A stretch of DNA of 64,000 bases from Streptomyces rishiriensis. Lineage in GTDB: Bacteria > Actinomycetota > Actinomycetes > Streptomycetales > Streptomycetaceae. Of this stretch, positions 7,414 through 16,913 are shown in pieces (within the stretch, counting starts at the first letter, position 1; the number at the start of each line of letters is the position of its first letter). The notes beneath the pieces are model-generated. The model was not told the DNA's origin. It was given only the letters and a program-made list of their open reading frames with translations, and made no database searches. The stretch covers positions 186,001 through 250,000 of the forward strand of contig NZ_BEWA01000017.1 in assembly GCF_003112535.1 (NCBI RefSeq), given 5' to 3'. The position numbers were made by a program, and so were the translations under genes.

Positions 7414-8487
7414 GTGCCCACTGTGCCCCAGGCCTCACCGGCCGCTCGGCGGACCGCGGTGGACGTGACCGCGCTCCTGGAGCGCGGCCGCACCCTGGCC
7501 ACGCCGGTGCTGCGGGCGGCCGTCGACCGGCTCGCCCCGCCCATGGACACGGTCGCCGCCTACCACTTCGGCTGGATCGACGCCCAGGGCAAACCCACCG
7601 ACGGCGACGGCGGCAAGGCCGTGCGCCCGGCACTCGCGGTGCTCTCCGCCGAGGTCGCGGGGGCCGGCCCCGAGGTCGGCGTCCCCGGCGCGGTCGCCGT
7701 GGAACTGGTCCACAACTTCTCCCTCCTGCACGACGACCTGATGGACGGCGACGAGCAGCGCCGCCACCGCGACACCGTCTGGAAGGTGCACGGCCCCGCC
7801 CAGGCCATCCTGGTCGGCGACGCGCTGTTCGCCCTCGCCAACGAGGTCCTCCTCGAACTCGGCACGGTGGAGGCCGGACGTGCCACCCGTCGTCTGACGA
7901 CGGCCAGCCGCGCCCTCATCGACGGCCAGGCCCAGGACATCTCCTACGAGCACCGCGACCGCGTCAGCGTCGAGGAGTGCCTGGAGATGGAGGGCAACAA
8001 GACCGGCGCGCTGCTGGCCTGCGCCTCCTCCATCGGCGCGGTGCTCGGCGGCGCGGACGACCGCACCGCCGACACGCTGGAGAAGTACGGATACCACCTC
8101 GGCCTGGCCTTCCAGGCCGTCGACGACCTCCTCGGCATCTGGGGCGACCCGGAGGCCACCGGCAAGCAGACCTGGAGCGACCTGCGCCAGCGCAAGAAGT
8201 CCCTGCCGGTGGTGGCCGCCCTCGCGGCCGGCGGCGCGGCCTCCGAGCGGCTCGGCGAGATGCTCGCCGCCGACGCCAAGAGCAACGACTTCGAGAACTT
8301 CTCCGAGGAGGAGTTCGCGGCTCGCGCGGCCCTGATCGAGGAGGCGGGGGGCCGTGACTGGACCGCCGAGGAGGCACGCCGTCAGCACACCGTCGCCATC
8401 GAGGCCCTGAACGCCGTCGACATGCCCGAGCAGGTTCGGGACCGGTTCACGGCGCTCGCGGACTTCGTCGTCGTACGAAAGAGATGA
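7414..8487 (+). CDS. Polyprenyl diphosphate synthase (farnesyl diphosphate synthase type)
   Basis: 357 residues from GTG 7414, preceded by GAGGAG at a good distance. An alternative in-frame GTG at 7345 overlaps the hpnE stop (GTGA) and would add 23 residues. It contains the two Asp-rich motifs of trans-prenyl synthases: DDLMDGDEQRRH starting at residue 107 and DDLLGIWGD at residue 237, with GDALFALANE between them. In this operon it most likely supplies farnesyl diphosphate to HpnD from the isoprenoid units made by the local dxs and ispG. Exact chain length cannot be read with certainty. Confidence 0.9.
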   Translation: MPTVPQASPAARRTAVDVTALLERGRTLATPVLRAAVDRLAPPMDTVAAYHFGWIDAQGKPTDGDGGKAVRPALAVLSAEVAGAGPEVGVPGAVAVELVHNFSLLHDDLMDGDEQRRHRDTVWKVHGPAQAILVGDALFALANEVLLELGTVEAGRATRRLTTASRALIDGQAQDISYEHRDRVSVEECLEMEGNKTGALLACASSIGAVLGGADDRTADTLEKYGYHLGLAFQAVDDLLGIWGDPEATGKQTWSDLRQRKKSLPVVAALAAGGAASERLGEMLAADAKSNDFENFSEEEFAARAALIEEAGGRDWTAEEARRQHTVAIEALNAVDMPEQVRDRFTALADFVVVRKR

Positions 8488-8604
8488 TCACTATCGGTCG
8501 AATAGCCCTCGCGTAGTCGCCGGCCGGTGTGCGAGGAGAGGACACCGGCCGACGGCGGACCCACAGCAGACGCAACGACATGCACACTGCACGAAGGGGA
8601 AGCC

Positions 8605-10626
8605 ATGACAGCGACGACCGACGGAAGCACCGGGGCCCTGCCGCCCCGCGCTGCCGCGGCCAGCGAAACCGACATCAGCATCCCCGTGGCGGCCGGGGTA
8701 CAAGAAGCCGCCGCACGCGCGATGCAGCGCGCCACCGACTTCCTGCTCGCCCGGCAGGACGCCGAGGGCTGGTGGAAGGGCGACCTGGAGACGAACGTCA
8801 CCATGGACGCCGAGGACCTGCTGCTCCGCCAGTTCCTGGGCATCCGTGACGAGCCGACCACCCGCGCCGCCGCCCTCTTCGTGCGCGGCGAGCAGCGCGA
8901 GGACGGCACCTGGGCCACCTTCTACGGCGGCCCGCCCGACCTGTCCGCCACCGTCGAGGCGTACGTCGCGCTGCGGCTGGCCGGCGACGCCCCCGACGCC
9001 CCGCACATGGCCCGGGCCTCCGCCTGGGTCCGCGACCAGGGAGGCATCGCCGCCGCCCGGGTCTTCACCCGGATCTGGCTGGCCCTGTTCGGCTGGTGGA
9101 AGTGGGAGGACCTGCCCGAACTCCCGCCCGAGCTCTTGTTCTTCCCTAAATGGTTCCCGCTGAGCATCTACAACTTCGGCTGCTGGGCCCGGCAGACGAT
9201 CGTGCCCTTGACCGTCGTCTCGGCGAAGCGTCCGGTGCGTCCCGCGCCGTTCCCGCTCGACGAGCTGCACACCGACCCCGCGAACCCCAACCCGCCCAAG
9301 CCCCTCGCGCCCGTGAACAGTTGGGACGGACTCTTCCAGCGGCTCGACAAGGTGGTGCGCGGCTACCGTTCGGTGGCGGTGCGCAGGCTGCGCAGGGCGG
9401 CCCTGAACTCCGCCGCCCGCTGGATCATCGAACGTCAGGAGAACGACGGCTGCTGGGGCGGGATCCAGCCGCCCGCCGTGTACTCGGTCATCGCCCTGTA
9501 CCTGCTCGGCTACGACCTCGAACACCCGGTGATGCGGGCCGGGTTGGAGTCCTTCGACCGGTACGCCGTGTGGCGCGAGGACGGCGCCCGGATGATCGAG
9601 GCCTGCCAGTCGCCGGTATGGGACACCTGCCTGGCCACCATCGCCCTCGCCGACGCCGGGCTGCCCGCCGATCATCCCCAACTGGTCAAGGCCGCCGACT
9701 GGATGCTCGGCGAACAGGTGGTGCGCCCCGGCGACTGGTCGGTCCGCAGACCCCAACTGCCGCCCGGCGGCTGGGCGTTCGAGTTCCACAACGACAACTA
9801 CCCCGACATCGACGACACCGCCGAGGTCGTTCTCGCACTGCGCAGGGTCCGCCACCACGACCCGGAGCGCATGGACCGGGCCATCGCGCGCGGGGTGCGC
9901 TGGAACCTCGGAATGCAGTCCCGCAACGGCGCCTGGGGCGCCTTCGACGTGGACAACACCAGCCCCTTCCCCAACCGGCTGCCGTTCTGCGACTTCGGCG
10001 AGGTCATCGACCCGCCGTCCGCGGACGTCACGGCGCACGTCGTCGAGATGCTGGCGATCGAGGGCCTCGCGCACGACCCGCGCACCCGGCGCGGCATCGA
10101 GTGGCTGCTCGCCGAACAGGAGCCGGACGGCTCGTGGTTCGGACGCTGGGGCGTCAACTACGTCTACGGCACCGGCTCGGTGGTGCCGGCGCTCACCGCA
10201 GCGGGCCTGCCCGCCCGGCACCCGGCGATCCGGGCGGCGGTCGGCTGGCTGGAGCGGGTGCAGAACGACGACGGCGGCTGGGGCGAGGACCTGCGCTCCT
10301 ACCAGGACCCCGCGCGATGGAGCGCCCGAGGCGCCTCGACGGCCTCCCAGACGGCATGGGCGCTGATGGCCCTGCTGGCGGCGGGCGAGAAGGACTCCAA
10401 GGCCGTCGAACGGGGCGTCGCGTGGCTGGCCCGGACCCAGCGGGAGGACGGCTCCTGGGACGAGCCCTACTTCACCGGCACCGGCTTCCCCTGGGACTTC
10501 TCGATCAACTACCACCTCTACCGGCAGGTCTTCCCGCTGACCGCGCTCGGCCGTTACGTCCACGGAGAGCCGTTCAGCAAGCAGCCCGCCCCGCACGCGG
10601 CGTCCGCCGAGGGCAAGGGGGGCTGA
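8605..10626 (+). CDS. shc: Squalene-hopene cyclase
   Basis: 673 residues from ATG 8605 (AAGGGGAAG upstream); a longer in-frame ATG-free extension to 8527 lacks a good ribosome site. The class II terpene cyclase acid motif DIDDTA lies at 401-406 (the central Asp pair protonates squalene). Several QW repeats are visible, for example QENDGCWGG, QSRNGAWGAF, EPDGSWFGRWG, QNDDGGWGE and QREDGSWDE. It is a monotopic membrane enzyme that cyclises squalene to hop-22(29)-ene/hopanol. The stop overlaps the hpnG start as TGATG. Confidence 0.97.
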   Translation: MTATTDGSTGALPPRAAAASETDISIPVAAGVQEAAARAMQRATDFLLARQDAEGWWKGDLETNVTMDAEDLLLRQFLGIRDEPTTRAAALFVRGEQREDGTWATFYGGPPDLSATVEAYVALRLAGDAPDAPHMARASAWVRDQGGIAAARVFTRIWLALFGWWKWEDLPELPPELLFFPKWFPLSIYNFGCWARQTIVPLTVVSAKRPVRPAPFPLDELHTDPANPNPPKPLAPVNSWDGLFQRLDKVVRGYRSVAVRRLRRAALNSAARWIIERQENDGCWGGIQPPAVYSVIALYLLGYDLEHPVMRAGLESFDRYAVWREDGARMIEACQSPVWDTCLATIALADAGLPADHPQLVKAADWMLGEQVVRPGDWSVRRPQLPPGGWAFEFHNDNYPDIDDTAEVVLALRRVRHHDPERMDRAIARGVRWNLGMQSRNGAWGAFDVDNTSPFPNRLPFCDFGEVIDPPSADVTAHVVEMLAIEGLAHDPRTRRGIEWLLAEQEPDGSWFGRWGVNYVYGTGSVVPALTAAGLPARHPAIRAAVGWLERVQNDDGGWGEDLRSYQDPARWSARGASTASQTAWALMALLAAGEKDSKAVERGVAWLARTQREDGSWDEPYFTGTGFPWDFSINYHLYRQVFPLTALGRYVHGEPFSKQPAPHAASAEGKGG

Positions 10627-11267
10627 TGAGCGCACAGCCCGTCCCGGCGCCGCTGCTGATCGCCTGCGCGCTCGGCATCGAGCACCTCGCCCTGCGCATG
10701 GGCGACCGCGGCGGCGCCGACGGGCCGGTCACCGTCCTGCGGACGGGCATGGGCCCGAGGGCGGCCGAGCGTTCCGTCACCCGGGTCCTTACCGACCCGG
10801 TGCTGGACGGGGCGGCCGTACTGGCCACGGGCTTCTGCGCCGGGCTCGCCCCCGGCATGCACCCCGGCGACCTGGTCGTCGCCGAGGAGACCCGCGACCC
10901 GCGCGGCCGCGTCCCCTGCGTCGGCACCGAACTGCTCGTCAAGGAACTGGTGCGCACCCTGCCCGGACGGACGGTCCACACCGGCCCGCTCACCGGCTCC
11001 GACCACGTGGTACGCGGTCACGAGCGGGCCGATCTGCTCGCCACCGGCGCGATCGCGGTCGACATGGAATCGGCGGCCACGCTCCTGAGCGCCGTGCGCG
11101 CCGAACCGCGCCCGGTTGCGGCCGTCCGGGTGGTCGTGGACGCTCCAGAACATGAACTCGTCCGGATCGGCACGGTGCGCGGTGGAATATCGGCTTTCCG
11201 CGTACTTCGCTCCGTCCTGCCTGCTTTTTTCGAATGGCACCGTAATGTTCTGCTCCCCCGGAGGTGA
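10626..11267 (+). CDS. hpnG: Hopanoid-associated phosphorylase HpnG
   Basis: 213 residues, coupled to shc by TGATG. It belongs to the nucleoside phosphorylase/MTA-SAH nucleosidase fold: TGMGPRAAERS near residue 40, ATGFCAGLAPGMHPGDLVVA, and a C-terminal AVDMESAATL with the ribose-binding Glu. In hopanoid biosynthesis HpnG removes adenine from adenosylhopane, the product of HpnH, giving ribosylhopane/phosphoribohopane. The stop overlaps a GTG just before hpnH. Confidence 0.93.
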   Translation: MSAQPVPAPLLIACALGIEHLALRMGDRGGADGPVTVLRTGMGPRAAERSVTRVLTDPVLDGAAVLATGFCAGLAPGMHPGDLVVAEETRDPRGRVPCVGTELLVKELVRTLPGRTVHTGPLTGSDHVVRGHERADLLATGAIAVDMESAATLLSAVRAEPRPVAAVRVVVDAPEHELVRIGTVRGGISAFRVLRSVLPAFFEWHRNVLLPRR

Positions 11268-11272
11268 GCCAC

Positions 11273-12295
11273 ATGGCCATGCCGCTGCGCCAGTCCATCA
11301 AGGTCGCTACATATCTGGTTGAACAGAAGCTTCGCAAGCGGGACAAGTTCCCGCTCATCGTGGAACTGGAGCCGCTCTTCGCCTGCAACCTCAAGTGCGA
11401 GGGCTGCGGCAAGATCCAGCATCCGGCGGGAGTGCTCAAGCAGCGCATGCCGGTCGCCCAGGCCGTGGGCGCCGTGCTGGAGTCCGGTGCGCCGATGGTG
11501 TCCATCGCCGGCGGCGAACCCCTGATGCACCCGCAGATCGACGAGATCGTGCGGCAGTTGGTGGCGAAACGGAAGTACGTCTTCCTGTGCACCAACGCCA
11601 TGCTGCTGCGCAAGAAGATCGACAAGTTCACCCCCTCGCCCTACTTCGCCTTCGCCGTGCACATCGACGGACTGCGCGAGCGCCACGACGAGTCCGTGGC
11701 GAAGGAGGGGGTGTTCGACGAGGCCGTGGCAGCCATCAAGGAGGCCAAGCGGCGCGGCTTCCGGGTGACCACCAACTCGACCTTCTTCAACACCGACACC
11801 CCGCAGACCGTCGTCGAGGTGCTCAACTACCTCAACGACGACCTCAAGGTCGACGAGATGATGATCTCGCCCGCCTACGCCTACGAGAAGGCCCCCGACC
11901 AGGAGCACTTCCTGGGCGTCGAGCAGACCCGCGAGCTGTTCAAGAAGGCCTTCTCGGGCGGCAACCGGCGCCGCTGGCGGCTCAACCACTCGCCCCTCTT
12001 CCTGGACTTCCTGGAGGGCAAGGCCGACTTCCCGTGCACGGCGTGGGCGATCCCGAACTACTCGCTCTTCGGCTGGCAGCGCCCCTGCTACCTGATGAGC
12101 GACGGGTACGTGCCGACCTACCGCGAGCTGATCGAGGACACCGACTGGGACAAGTACGGCCGGGGCAAGGACCCGCGCTGCGCCAACTGCATGGCGCACT
12201 GCGGCTACGAGCCCACCGCCGTCCTCGCGACCATGGGCTCGCTGAAGGAGTCCCTGCGCGCCATGCGGGAGACCGTCAACGGAAACCGGGAGTGA
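11273..12295 (+). CDS. hpnH: Adenosyl-hopene transferase HpnH (radical SAM)
   Basis: 340 residues. ATG 11273 was chosen because a strong GGAGGTGA precedes it and the N-terminus MAMPLRQSIKV matches the family; a GTG at 11264 is the alternative. The radical SAM cluster motif C-x3-C-x2-C is C38-C42-C45 (CNLKCEGC). The C-terminal part has a Cys-rich segment (CANCMAHCGY) probably for a SPASM-like or structural site. It attaches the 5'-deoxyadenosyl group of SAM to diploptene, the first step toward extended C35 hopanoids. Confidence 0.95.
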   Translation: MAMPLRQSIKVATYLVEQKLRKRDKFPLIVELEPLFACNLKCEGCGKIQHPAGVLKQRMPVAQAVGAVLESGAPMVSIAGGEPLMHPQIDEIVRQLVAKRKYVFLCTNAMLLRKKIDKFTPSPYFAFAVHIDGLRERHDESVAKEGVFDEAVAAIKEAKRRGFRVTTNSTFFNTDTPQTVVEVLNYLNDDLKVDEMMISPAYAYEKAPDQEHFLGVEQTRELFKKAFSGGNRRRWRLNHSPLFLDFLEGKADFPCTAWAIPNYSLFGWQRPCYLMSDGYVPTYRELIEDTDWDKYGRGKDPRCANCMAHCGYEPTAVLATMGSLKESLRAMRETVNGNRE

Positions 12296-12299
12296 CGGC

Positions 12300-13475
12300 G
12301 TGACCGCTGTGTCCCTGGGCGTTCCCGAGATGCCGGTCCGGCCGGTGGCGCCGCGACGCGAGTCGCGGCGGATCCAGGTCGGCCCGGTGGCGGTGGGGGG
12401 CGGGGCCCCGGTGTCGGTGCAGTCGATGACGACGACGCGTACGTCGGACGTCGGTGCGACGTTGCAGCAGATCGCGGAGCTGACGGCGTCGGGCTGTCAG
12501 ATCGTGCGGGTGGCGTGTCCGACGCAGGACGACGCGGACGCGTTGGCGACGATCGCGCGCAAGTCGCAGATCCCGGTGATCGCGGACATCCACTTCCAGC
12601 CGAAGTACGTGTTCGCCGCGATCGAGGCGGGCTGTGCGGCGGTGCGGGTGAACCCGGGCAACATCAAGCAGTTCGACGACAAGGTCCGCGAGATCGCCAA
12701 GGCGGCGAAGGAGCACGGCACGCCGATCCGTATCGGCGTCAACGCGGGTTCGCTGGATCGCCGGCTGCTGCAGAAGTACGGCAGGGCGACGCCCGAGGCG
12801 CTGGTGGAGTCGGCGCTGTGGGAGGCGTCCCTCTTCGAGGAGCACGACTTCCGTGACATCAAGATCTCGGTCAAGCACAACGACCCGGTCGTGATGATCG
12901 AGGCCTACCGGCAGCTCGCCGCGCAGTGCGACTACCCGCTGCACCTGGGCGTCACGGAGGCCGGGCCCGCCTTCCAGGGCACGATCAAGTCGGCGGTGGC
13001 CTTCGGCGCGCTGCTGTCGGAGGGCATCGGCGACACCATCCGCGTGTCGCTGTCGGCCCCTCCGGTGGAGGAGGTCAAGGTCGGCAACCAGATCCTGGAG
13101 TCGCTGAACCTGAGGCAGCGCGGGCTGGAGATCGTCTCGTGCCCGTCCTGCGGCCGTGCCCAGGTCGACGTGTACAAGCTGGCCGAAGAGGTCACCGCCG
13201 GTCTCACCGGCATGGAGGTCCCGCTGCGGGTGGCCGTCATGGGCTGCGTCGTCAACGGTCCCGGCGAGGCCCGCGAGGCCGACCTCGGGGTCGCCTCCGG
13301 CAACGGCAAGGGCCAGATCTTCGTCAAGGGCGAGGTCATCAAGACCGTCCCCGAGTCGAAGATCGTGGAGACCCTCATCGAGGAAGCCATGAAGCTGGCC
13401 GAGCAGATGGAGCGGGAAGGCGCCGCCTCCGGCGCCCCCGCCGTCACGGGGAAACCGGCCGTGACGGTGAGTTGA
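12300..13475 (+). CDS. ispG: 4-Hydroxy-3-methylbut-2-enyl diphosphate synthase IspG (operon copy)
   Basis: 391 residues from GTG 12300, four bases after the hpnH stop. It reduces methylerythritol cyclodiphosphate to HMBPP in the MEP pathway. The [4Fe-4S] ligands are visible: CPSC at 281-284, C316 in GCVVNGPGE, and the Glu of that motif. The N-terminal VQSMTTTRTSDV is typical. Streptomyces normally carry a second, housekeeping ispG elsewhere, so this is probably a pathway-dedicated copy that raises precursor supply. From about 12415 to 12830 the codons favour GCG, ACG, GTG and TTG over the C-ending codons used by the neighbours. Confidence 0.95.
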   Translation: MTAVSLGVPEMPVRPVAPRRESRRIQVGPVAVGGGAPVSVQSMTTTRTSDVGATLQQIAELTASGCQIVRVACPTQDDADALATIARKSQIPVIADIHFQPKYVFAAIEAGCAAVRVNPGNIKQFDDKVREIAKAAKEHGTPIRIGVNAGSLDRRLLQKYGRATPEALVESALWEASLFEEHDFRDIKISVKHNDPVVMIEAYRQLAAQCDYPLHLGVTEAGPAFQGTIKSAVAFGALLSEGIGDTIRVSLSAPPVEEVKVGNQILESLNLRQRGLEIVSCPSCGRAQVDVYKLAEEVTAGLTGMEVPLRVAVMGCVVNGPGEAREADLGVASGNGKGQIFVKGEVIKTVPESKIVETLIEEAMKLAEQMEREGAASGAPAVTGKPAVTVS

Positions 13476-13505
13476 GGCAAGGCACGGACCGAGAGGGGGC
13501 CCGAC

Positions 13506-15440
13506 GTGACGATCCTGGAGACCATCCGGCAACCACGCGACCTGAAGGCGCTGTCCGAGGCGGAACTCGGTGAACTGTCCGAAGAGATCAGGGAGTTCCT
13601 GGTGCACGCGGTGGCCAGGACCGGCGGGCACCTCGGTCCCAATCTGGGCGTGGTGGAGCTGACCGTCGCCCTGCACCGGGTCTTCGAGTCGCCGGCCGAC
13701 CGCATCCTGTGGGACACCGGGCACCAGAGCTATGTGCACAAGCTTCTGACCGGGCGTCAGGACTTCTCCAAGCTGCGCGGCAAGGGCGGCCTGTCCGGCT
13801 ACCCGTCCCGCGAGGAGTCCGAGCACGACGTCATCGAGAACAGCCACGCCTCCACCGCGCTCGGCTGGGCCGACGGCCTCGCCAAGGCCCGCCAGGTGCG
13901 GGGCGAGAAGGGGCACGTGGTCGCGGTCATCGGCGACGGCGCGCTCACCGGCGGCATGGCCTGGGAGGCCCTCAACAACATCGCGGCGGCCAAGGACCGG
14001 CCGCTGATCATCGTCGTCAACGACAACGAGCGCTCCTACGCGCCGACCATCGGCGGCCTCGCCAACCACCTGGCGACCCTGCGCACGACCGACGGCTACG
14101 AGAAGGTGCTGGCCTGGGGGAAGGACGTCCTGCTGCGCACCCCGCTCGTCGGGAACACGGTCTACGAGTCGCTGCACGGCGCGAAGAAGGGCTTCAAGGA
14201 CGCCTTCGCCCCGCAGGGCATGTTCGAGGACCTCGGCCTGAAGTACGTCGGCCCGATCGACGGACACGACCTGGGGGCCGTCGAGTCCGCGTTGCGGCGG
14301 GCCAAGCGCTTCCACGGTCCGGTGCTGGTGCACTGTCTGACCGAGAAGGGGCGCGGTTACGAGCCGGCCCTGGCGCACGAGGAGGACCGCTTCCACACCG
14401 TCGGCGCGATGGACCCCCTCACCTGCGCACCGCTCGCGCCGGCCGGCGGGCCCTCGTGGACGTCCGTCTTCGGCGACGAGATCGTGGCGATCGGCGAGGA
14501 GCGCGACGACGTCGTGGCGATCACGGCGGCGATGCTGCACCCGGTGGGCCTCGGCAAGTTCGCCGAACGCTTCCCCGGCCGGGTGTGGGACGTCGGCATA
14601 GCCGAGCAGCACGCGGCCGTCAGCGCGGCGGGCCTGGCGACGGGTGGTCTGCACCCGGTCGTCGCCGTCTACGCCACCTTCCTCAACCGGGCCTTCGACC
14701 AGCTGCTGATGGATGTGGCCCTGCACCGCTGCGGGGTCACGTTCGTGCTGGACCGGGCCGGGGTCACCGGCGTCGACGGGGCGTCCCACAACGGCATGTG
14801 GGACATGTCCGTGCTCCAGGTCGTGCCGGGGCTGCGCATCGCGGCTCCCCGTGACGCCGGTCAACTGCGCGCACAGCTGCGGGAGGCGGTCGCGGTGGAC
14901 GACGCCCCGACGCTCGTCCGCTTCCCCAAGGAGTCGGTGGGACCGGACGTGCCGGCCGTCGACCGGGTGGGCGGCATGGACGTGCTGCGCCGGGGCGAGC
15001 GGCCGGACGTGCTGCTGGTGGCCGTCGGCGTGATGGCGCCGGTGTGTCTGCAGGCCGCCGAGCTGCTCGCGGCGCGGGGCGTCGGCTGCACGGTGGTGGA
15101 CCCCCGGTGGGTCAAGCCCGTCGACCCGGCCCTGCCCGGCCTCGCCGCCGGGCACCGGCTGGTGGCCGTCGTCGAGGACAACAGCCGGGCCGCCGGCGTC
15201 GGATCGGCGGTGGCGCTGGCCCTGGGCGATGCCGACGTCGACGTGCCCGTCCGCAGGTTCGGCATCCCGGAGCGGTTCCTCGCCCACGCCAAGCGGGGCG
15301 AGGTGCTCGCCGACATCGGGCTCACGCCCGTCGAGATCGCCGGCCGGATCGGCGCGAGCCTGGCGGTCAAGGACGCCGGGTCCGTCGCCGGCGCGGCGGC
15401 CGGCCCGGTCGAGGAGCCAGTCAAGGAGAAGGCTGAATGA
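13506..15440 (+). CDS. dxs: 1-Deoxy-D-xylulose-5-phosphate synthase
   Basis: 644 residues from GTG 13506, preceded by GAGAGGGGG. It condenses pyruvate and glyceraldehyde-3-phosphate, the first and often limiting MEP step, using thiamine diphosphate. Motifs: HLGPNLGVVELTVALH near the N-terminus, the ThDP motif GDGALTGGMAWEALNN (about 143-158), and the transketolase pyrimidine domain DVGIAEQHAAVSAAGLA with the catalytic Glu. With ispG and the prenyl synthase it makes the operon partly self-sufficient for precursors. The end overlaps the aminotransferase (ATGA). Confidence 0.96.
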   Translation: MTILETIRQPRDLKALSEAELGELSEEIREFLVHAVARTGGHLGPNLGVVELTVALHRVFESPADRILWDTGHQSYVHKLLTGRQDFSKLRGKGGLSGYPSREESEHDVIENSHASTALGWADGLAKARQVRGEKGHVVAVIGDGALTGGMAWEALNNIAAAKDRPLIIVVNDNERSYAPTIGGLANHLATLRTTDGYEKVLAWGKDVLLRTPLVGNTVYESLHGAKKGFKDAFAPQGMFEDLGLKYVGPIDGHDLGAVESALRRAKRFHGPVLVHCLTEKGRGYEPALAHEEDRFHTVGAMDPLTCAPLAPAGGPSWTSVFGDEIVAIGEERDDVVAITAAMLHPVGLGKFAERFPGRVWDVGIAEQHAAVSAAGLATGGLHPVVAVYATFLNRAFDQLLMDVALHRCGVTFVLDRAGVTGVDGASHNGMWDMSVLQVVPGLRIAAPRDAGQLRAQLREAVAVDDAPTLVRFPKESVGPDVPAVDRVGGMDVLRRGERPDVLLVAVGVMAPVCLQAAELLAARGVGCTVVDPRWVKPVDPALPGLAAGHRLVAVVEDNSRAAGVGSAVALALGDADVDVPVRRFGIPERFLAHAKRGEVLADIGLTPVEIAGRIGASLAVKDAGSVAGAAAGPVEEPVKEKAE

Positions 15441-16822
15441 CCACGGAGTTCGACCTCGGCGCCCTGTTGGCCGAGCGCGGCGCGGAGCGCTACGAGCTGC
15501 ACGGCAGGTACCTCAACCACCAACTGCCGCGCATGCTGCACACCATCGGCTTCGACAAGGTCTACGAGCGCGGCGAGGGCGCGTACTTCTGGGACGCGGA
15601 CGGCAACGACTACCTGGACATGCTCGCCGGGTTCGGGGTGATGGGCCTCGGCCGCCACCACCCCGTCGTCCGCAAGGCACTGCACGACGTCCTGGACGCC
15701 CAGCTCGCCGACCTCACCCGCTTCGACTGCCAGCCGCTGCCCGGCCTGCTGGCCGAGCGGCTGCTCGCGCACAGCCCGCACCTGGACCGCGTGTTCTTCG
15801 GCAACAGCGGCACCGAGGCGGTGGAGACCGCGCTGAAGTTCGCCCGGTACGCGACGGGCCGGCCGAGGGTCCTGTACTGCGACCACGCCTTCCACGGGCT
15901 CACCACGGGCTCGCTGTCGGTGAACGGCGAGTCGGGCTTCCGGGACGGGTTCGCGCCCCTGCTGCCCGACACGCCCGTCCCGCTCGGCGATCTCGACGCG
16001 CTGGCCGCGGAGCTGGCGAAGGGGGACGTCGCCGCCCTGATCGTCGAGCCGATCCAGGGCAAGGGGGTGCACGAGGCGCCGCCCGGCTATCTGCGTGCCG
16101 CCCAGGAACTGCTGCACCGGCACAAGGCGCTGCTGGTCGTGGACGAGGTGCAGACCGGCCTCGGCCGGACCGGCGACTTCTACGCCTACCAGCACGAGGA
16201 CGGCGTCGAGCCTGACCTGGTGTGCGTGGCCAAGGCGCTGTCGGGCGGGTACGTCCCGGTGGGCGCGACGCTCGGCAAGGACTGGATCTTCAAGAAGGTC
16301 TACTCGTCGATGGACCGGGTGCTGGTGCACTCGGCGAGCTTCGGCTCCAACGCGCAGGCGATGGCGGCGGGGCTCGCCGTGCTGGCCGTCATGGAGAGCG
16401 AGCAGATCGTCGCGAACGCCCGGCTGACGGGCGAGCTCCTGAAGTCCCGGCTCGCGGCGCTGACGGACAAGTACGAGCTGCTGGCCGACGTCCGCGGCCG
16501 GGGGCTGATGATCGGCATCGAGTTCGGCAGGCCCCGTTCGCTGAAGCTGCGCAGCCGCTGGACCATGCTCCAGGCGGCGCGCAAGGGGCTGTTCGCGCAG
16601 ATGGTGGTCGTGCCACTGCTGCAGCGGCACCGGATCCTCACCCAGGTCTCCGGCGATCACCTGGAGGTGATCAAGCTGATCCCGCCGCTGATCGTCGGCG
16701 AGGCGGAGGTGGACCGGTTCGTCGAGGCCTTCACCGCCGTGATGGACGACGCGCACAGCGGCGGCGGGCTGATGTGGGACTTCGGCAAGACGCTGGTGAA
16801 GCAGGCGGTGGCCAACCGCTGA
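15437..16822 (+). CDS. hpnO: PLP-dependent class III aminotransferase, HpnO-like
   Basis: 461 residues, ATGA overlap with dxs. It is a class III (acetylornithine/ornithine type) aminotransferase. Visible motifs are the pyridoxal-phosphate pocket GNSGTEAVETALKFAR, the DEVQTGLGRTG strand and the Schiff-base lysine K266 in VAKALSGGYVPVG. At the end of a hopanoid operon it most likely converts the C35 side-chain aldehyde to the amine of aminobacteriohopanetriol, the role established for HpnO. The symbol is assigned by context; substrate specificity cannot be read from sequence. Confidence 0.85.
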   Translation: MTTEFDLGALLAERGAERYELHGRYLNHQLPRMLHTIGFDKVYERGEGAYFWDADGNDYLDMLAGFGVMGLGRHHPVVRKALHDVLDAQLADLTRFDCQPLPGLLAERLLAHSPHLDRVFFGNSGTEAVETALKFARYATGRPRVLYCDHAFHGLTTGSLSVNGESGFRDGFAPLLPDTPVPLGDLDALAAELAKGDVAALIVEPIQGKGVHEAPPGYLRAAQELLHRHKALLVVDEVQTGLGRTGDFYAYQHEDGVEPDLVCVAKALSGGYVPVGATLGKDWIFKKVYSSMDRVLVHSASFGSNAQAMAAGLAVLAVMESEQIVANARLTGELLKSRLAALTDKYELLADVRGRGLMIGIEFGRPRSLKLRSRWTMLQAARKGLFAQMVVVPLLQRHRILTQVSGDHLEVIKLIPPLIVGEAEVDRFVEAFTAVMDDAHSGGGLMWDFGKTLVKQAVANR

Positions 16823-16857
16823 CCGCCGGGACGGCCGCGAGCGCGGCGGCCGAGCGG

Positions 16858-16894
16858 TTTGCCTCTGAGGCAAGGAATTTGCCGCAGAGGCAAA
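16858..16894. promoter_or_regulatory. Twin operators for the XRE-cupin regulator
   Basis: Two imperfect copies of the same inverted repeat stand side by side: TTTGCCTCTGAGGCAA (16858-16873, symmetrical core from 16859) and TTTGCCGCAGAGGCAAA (16878-16894). Both have TTTGCC and GGCAA(A) arms with a 5-base centre. Their centres are 20 bp apart, about two helical turns, so two dimers would bind the same DNA face. They end 19 bases before the XRE-cupin ATG, which points to autoregulation. Confidence 0.75.
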
Positions 16895-16913
16895 TCCGGC
16901 GTGCAATGGAGAC

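Noticed and set aside
12276..15287. A 1003-codon open frame on the minus strand opposite ispG and dxs
   Set aside because: It is antisense to two full-length, motif-complete enzymes. Long antisense frames are expected in GC-rich DNA because stop codons are rare in the mirror frame.
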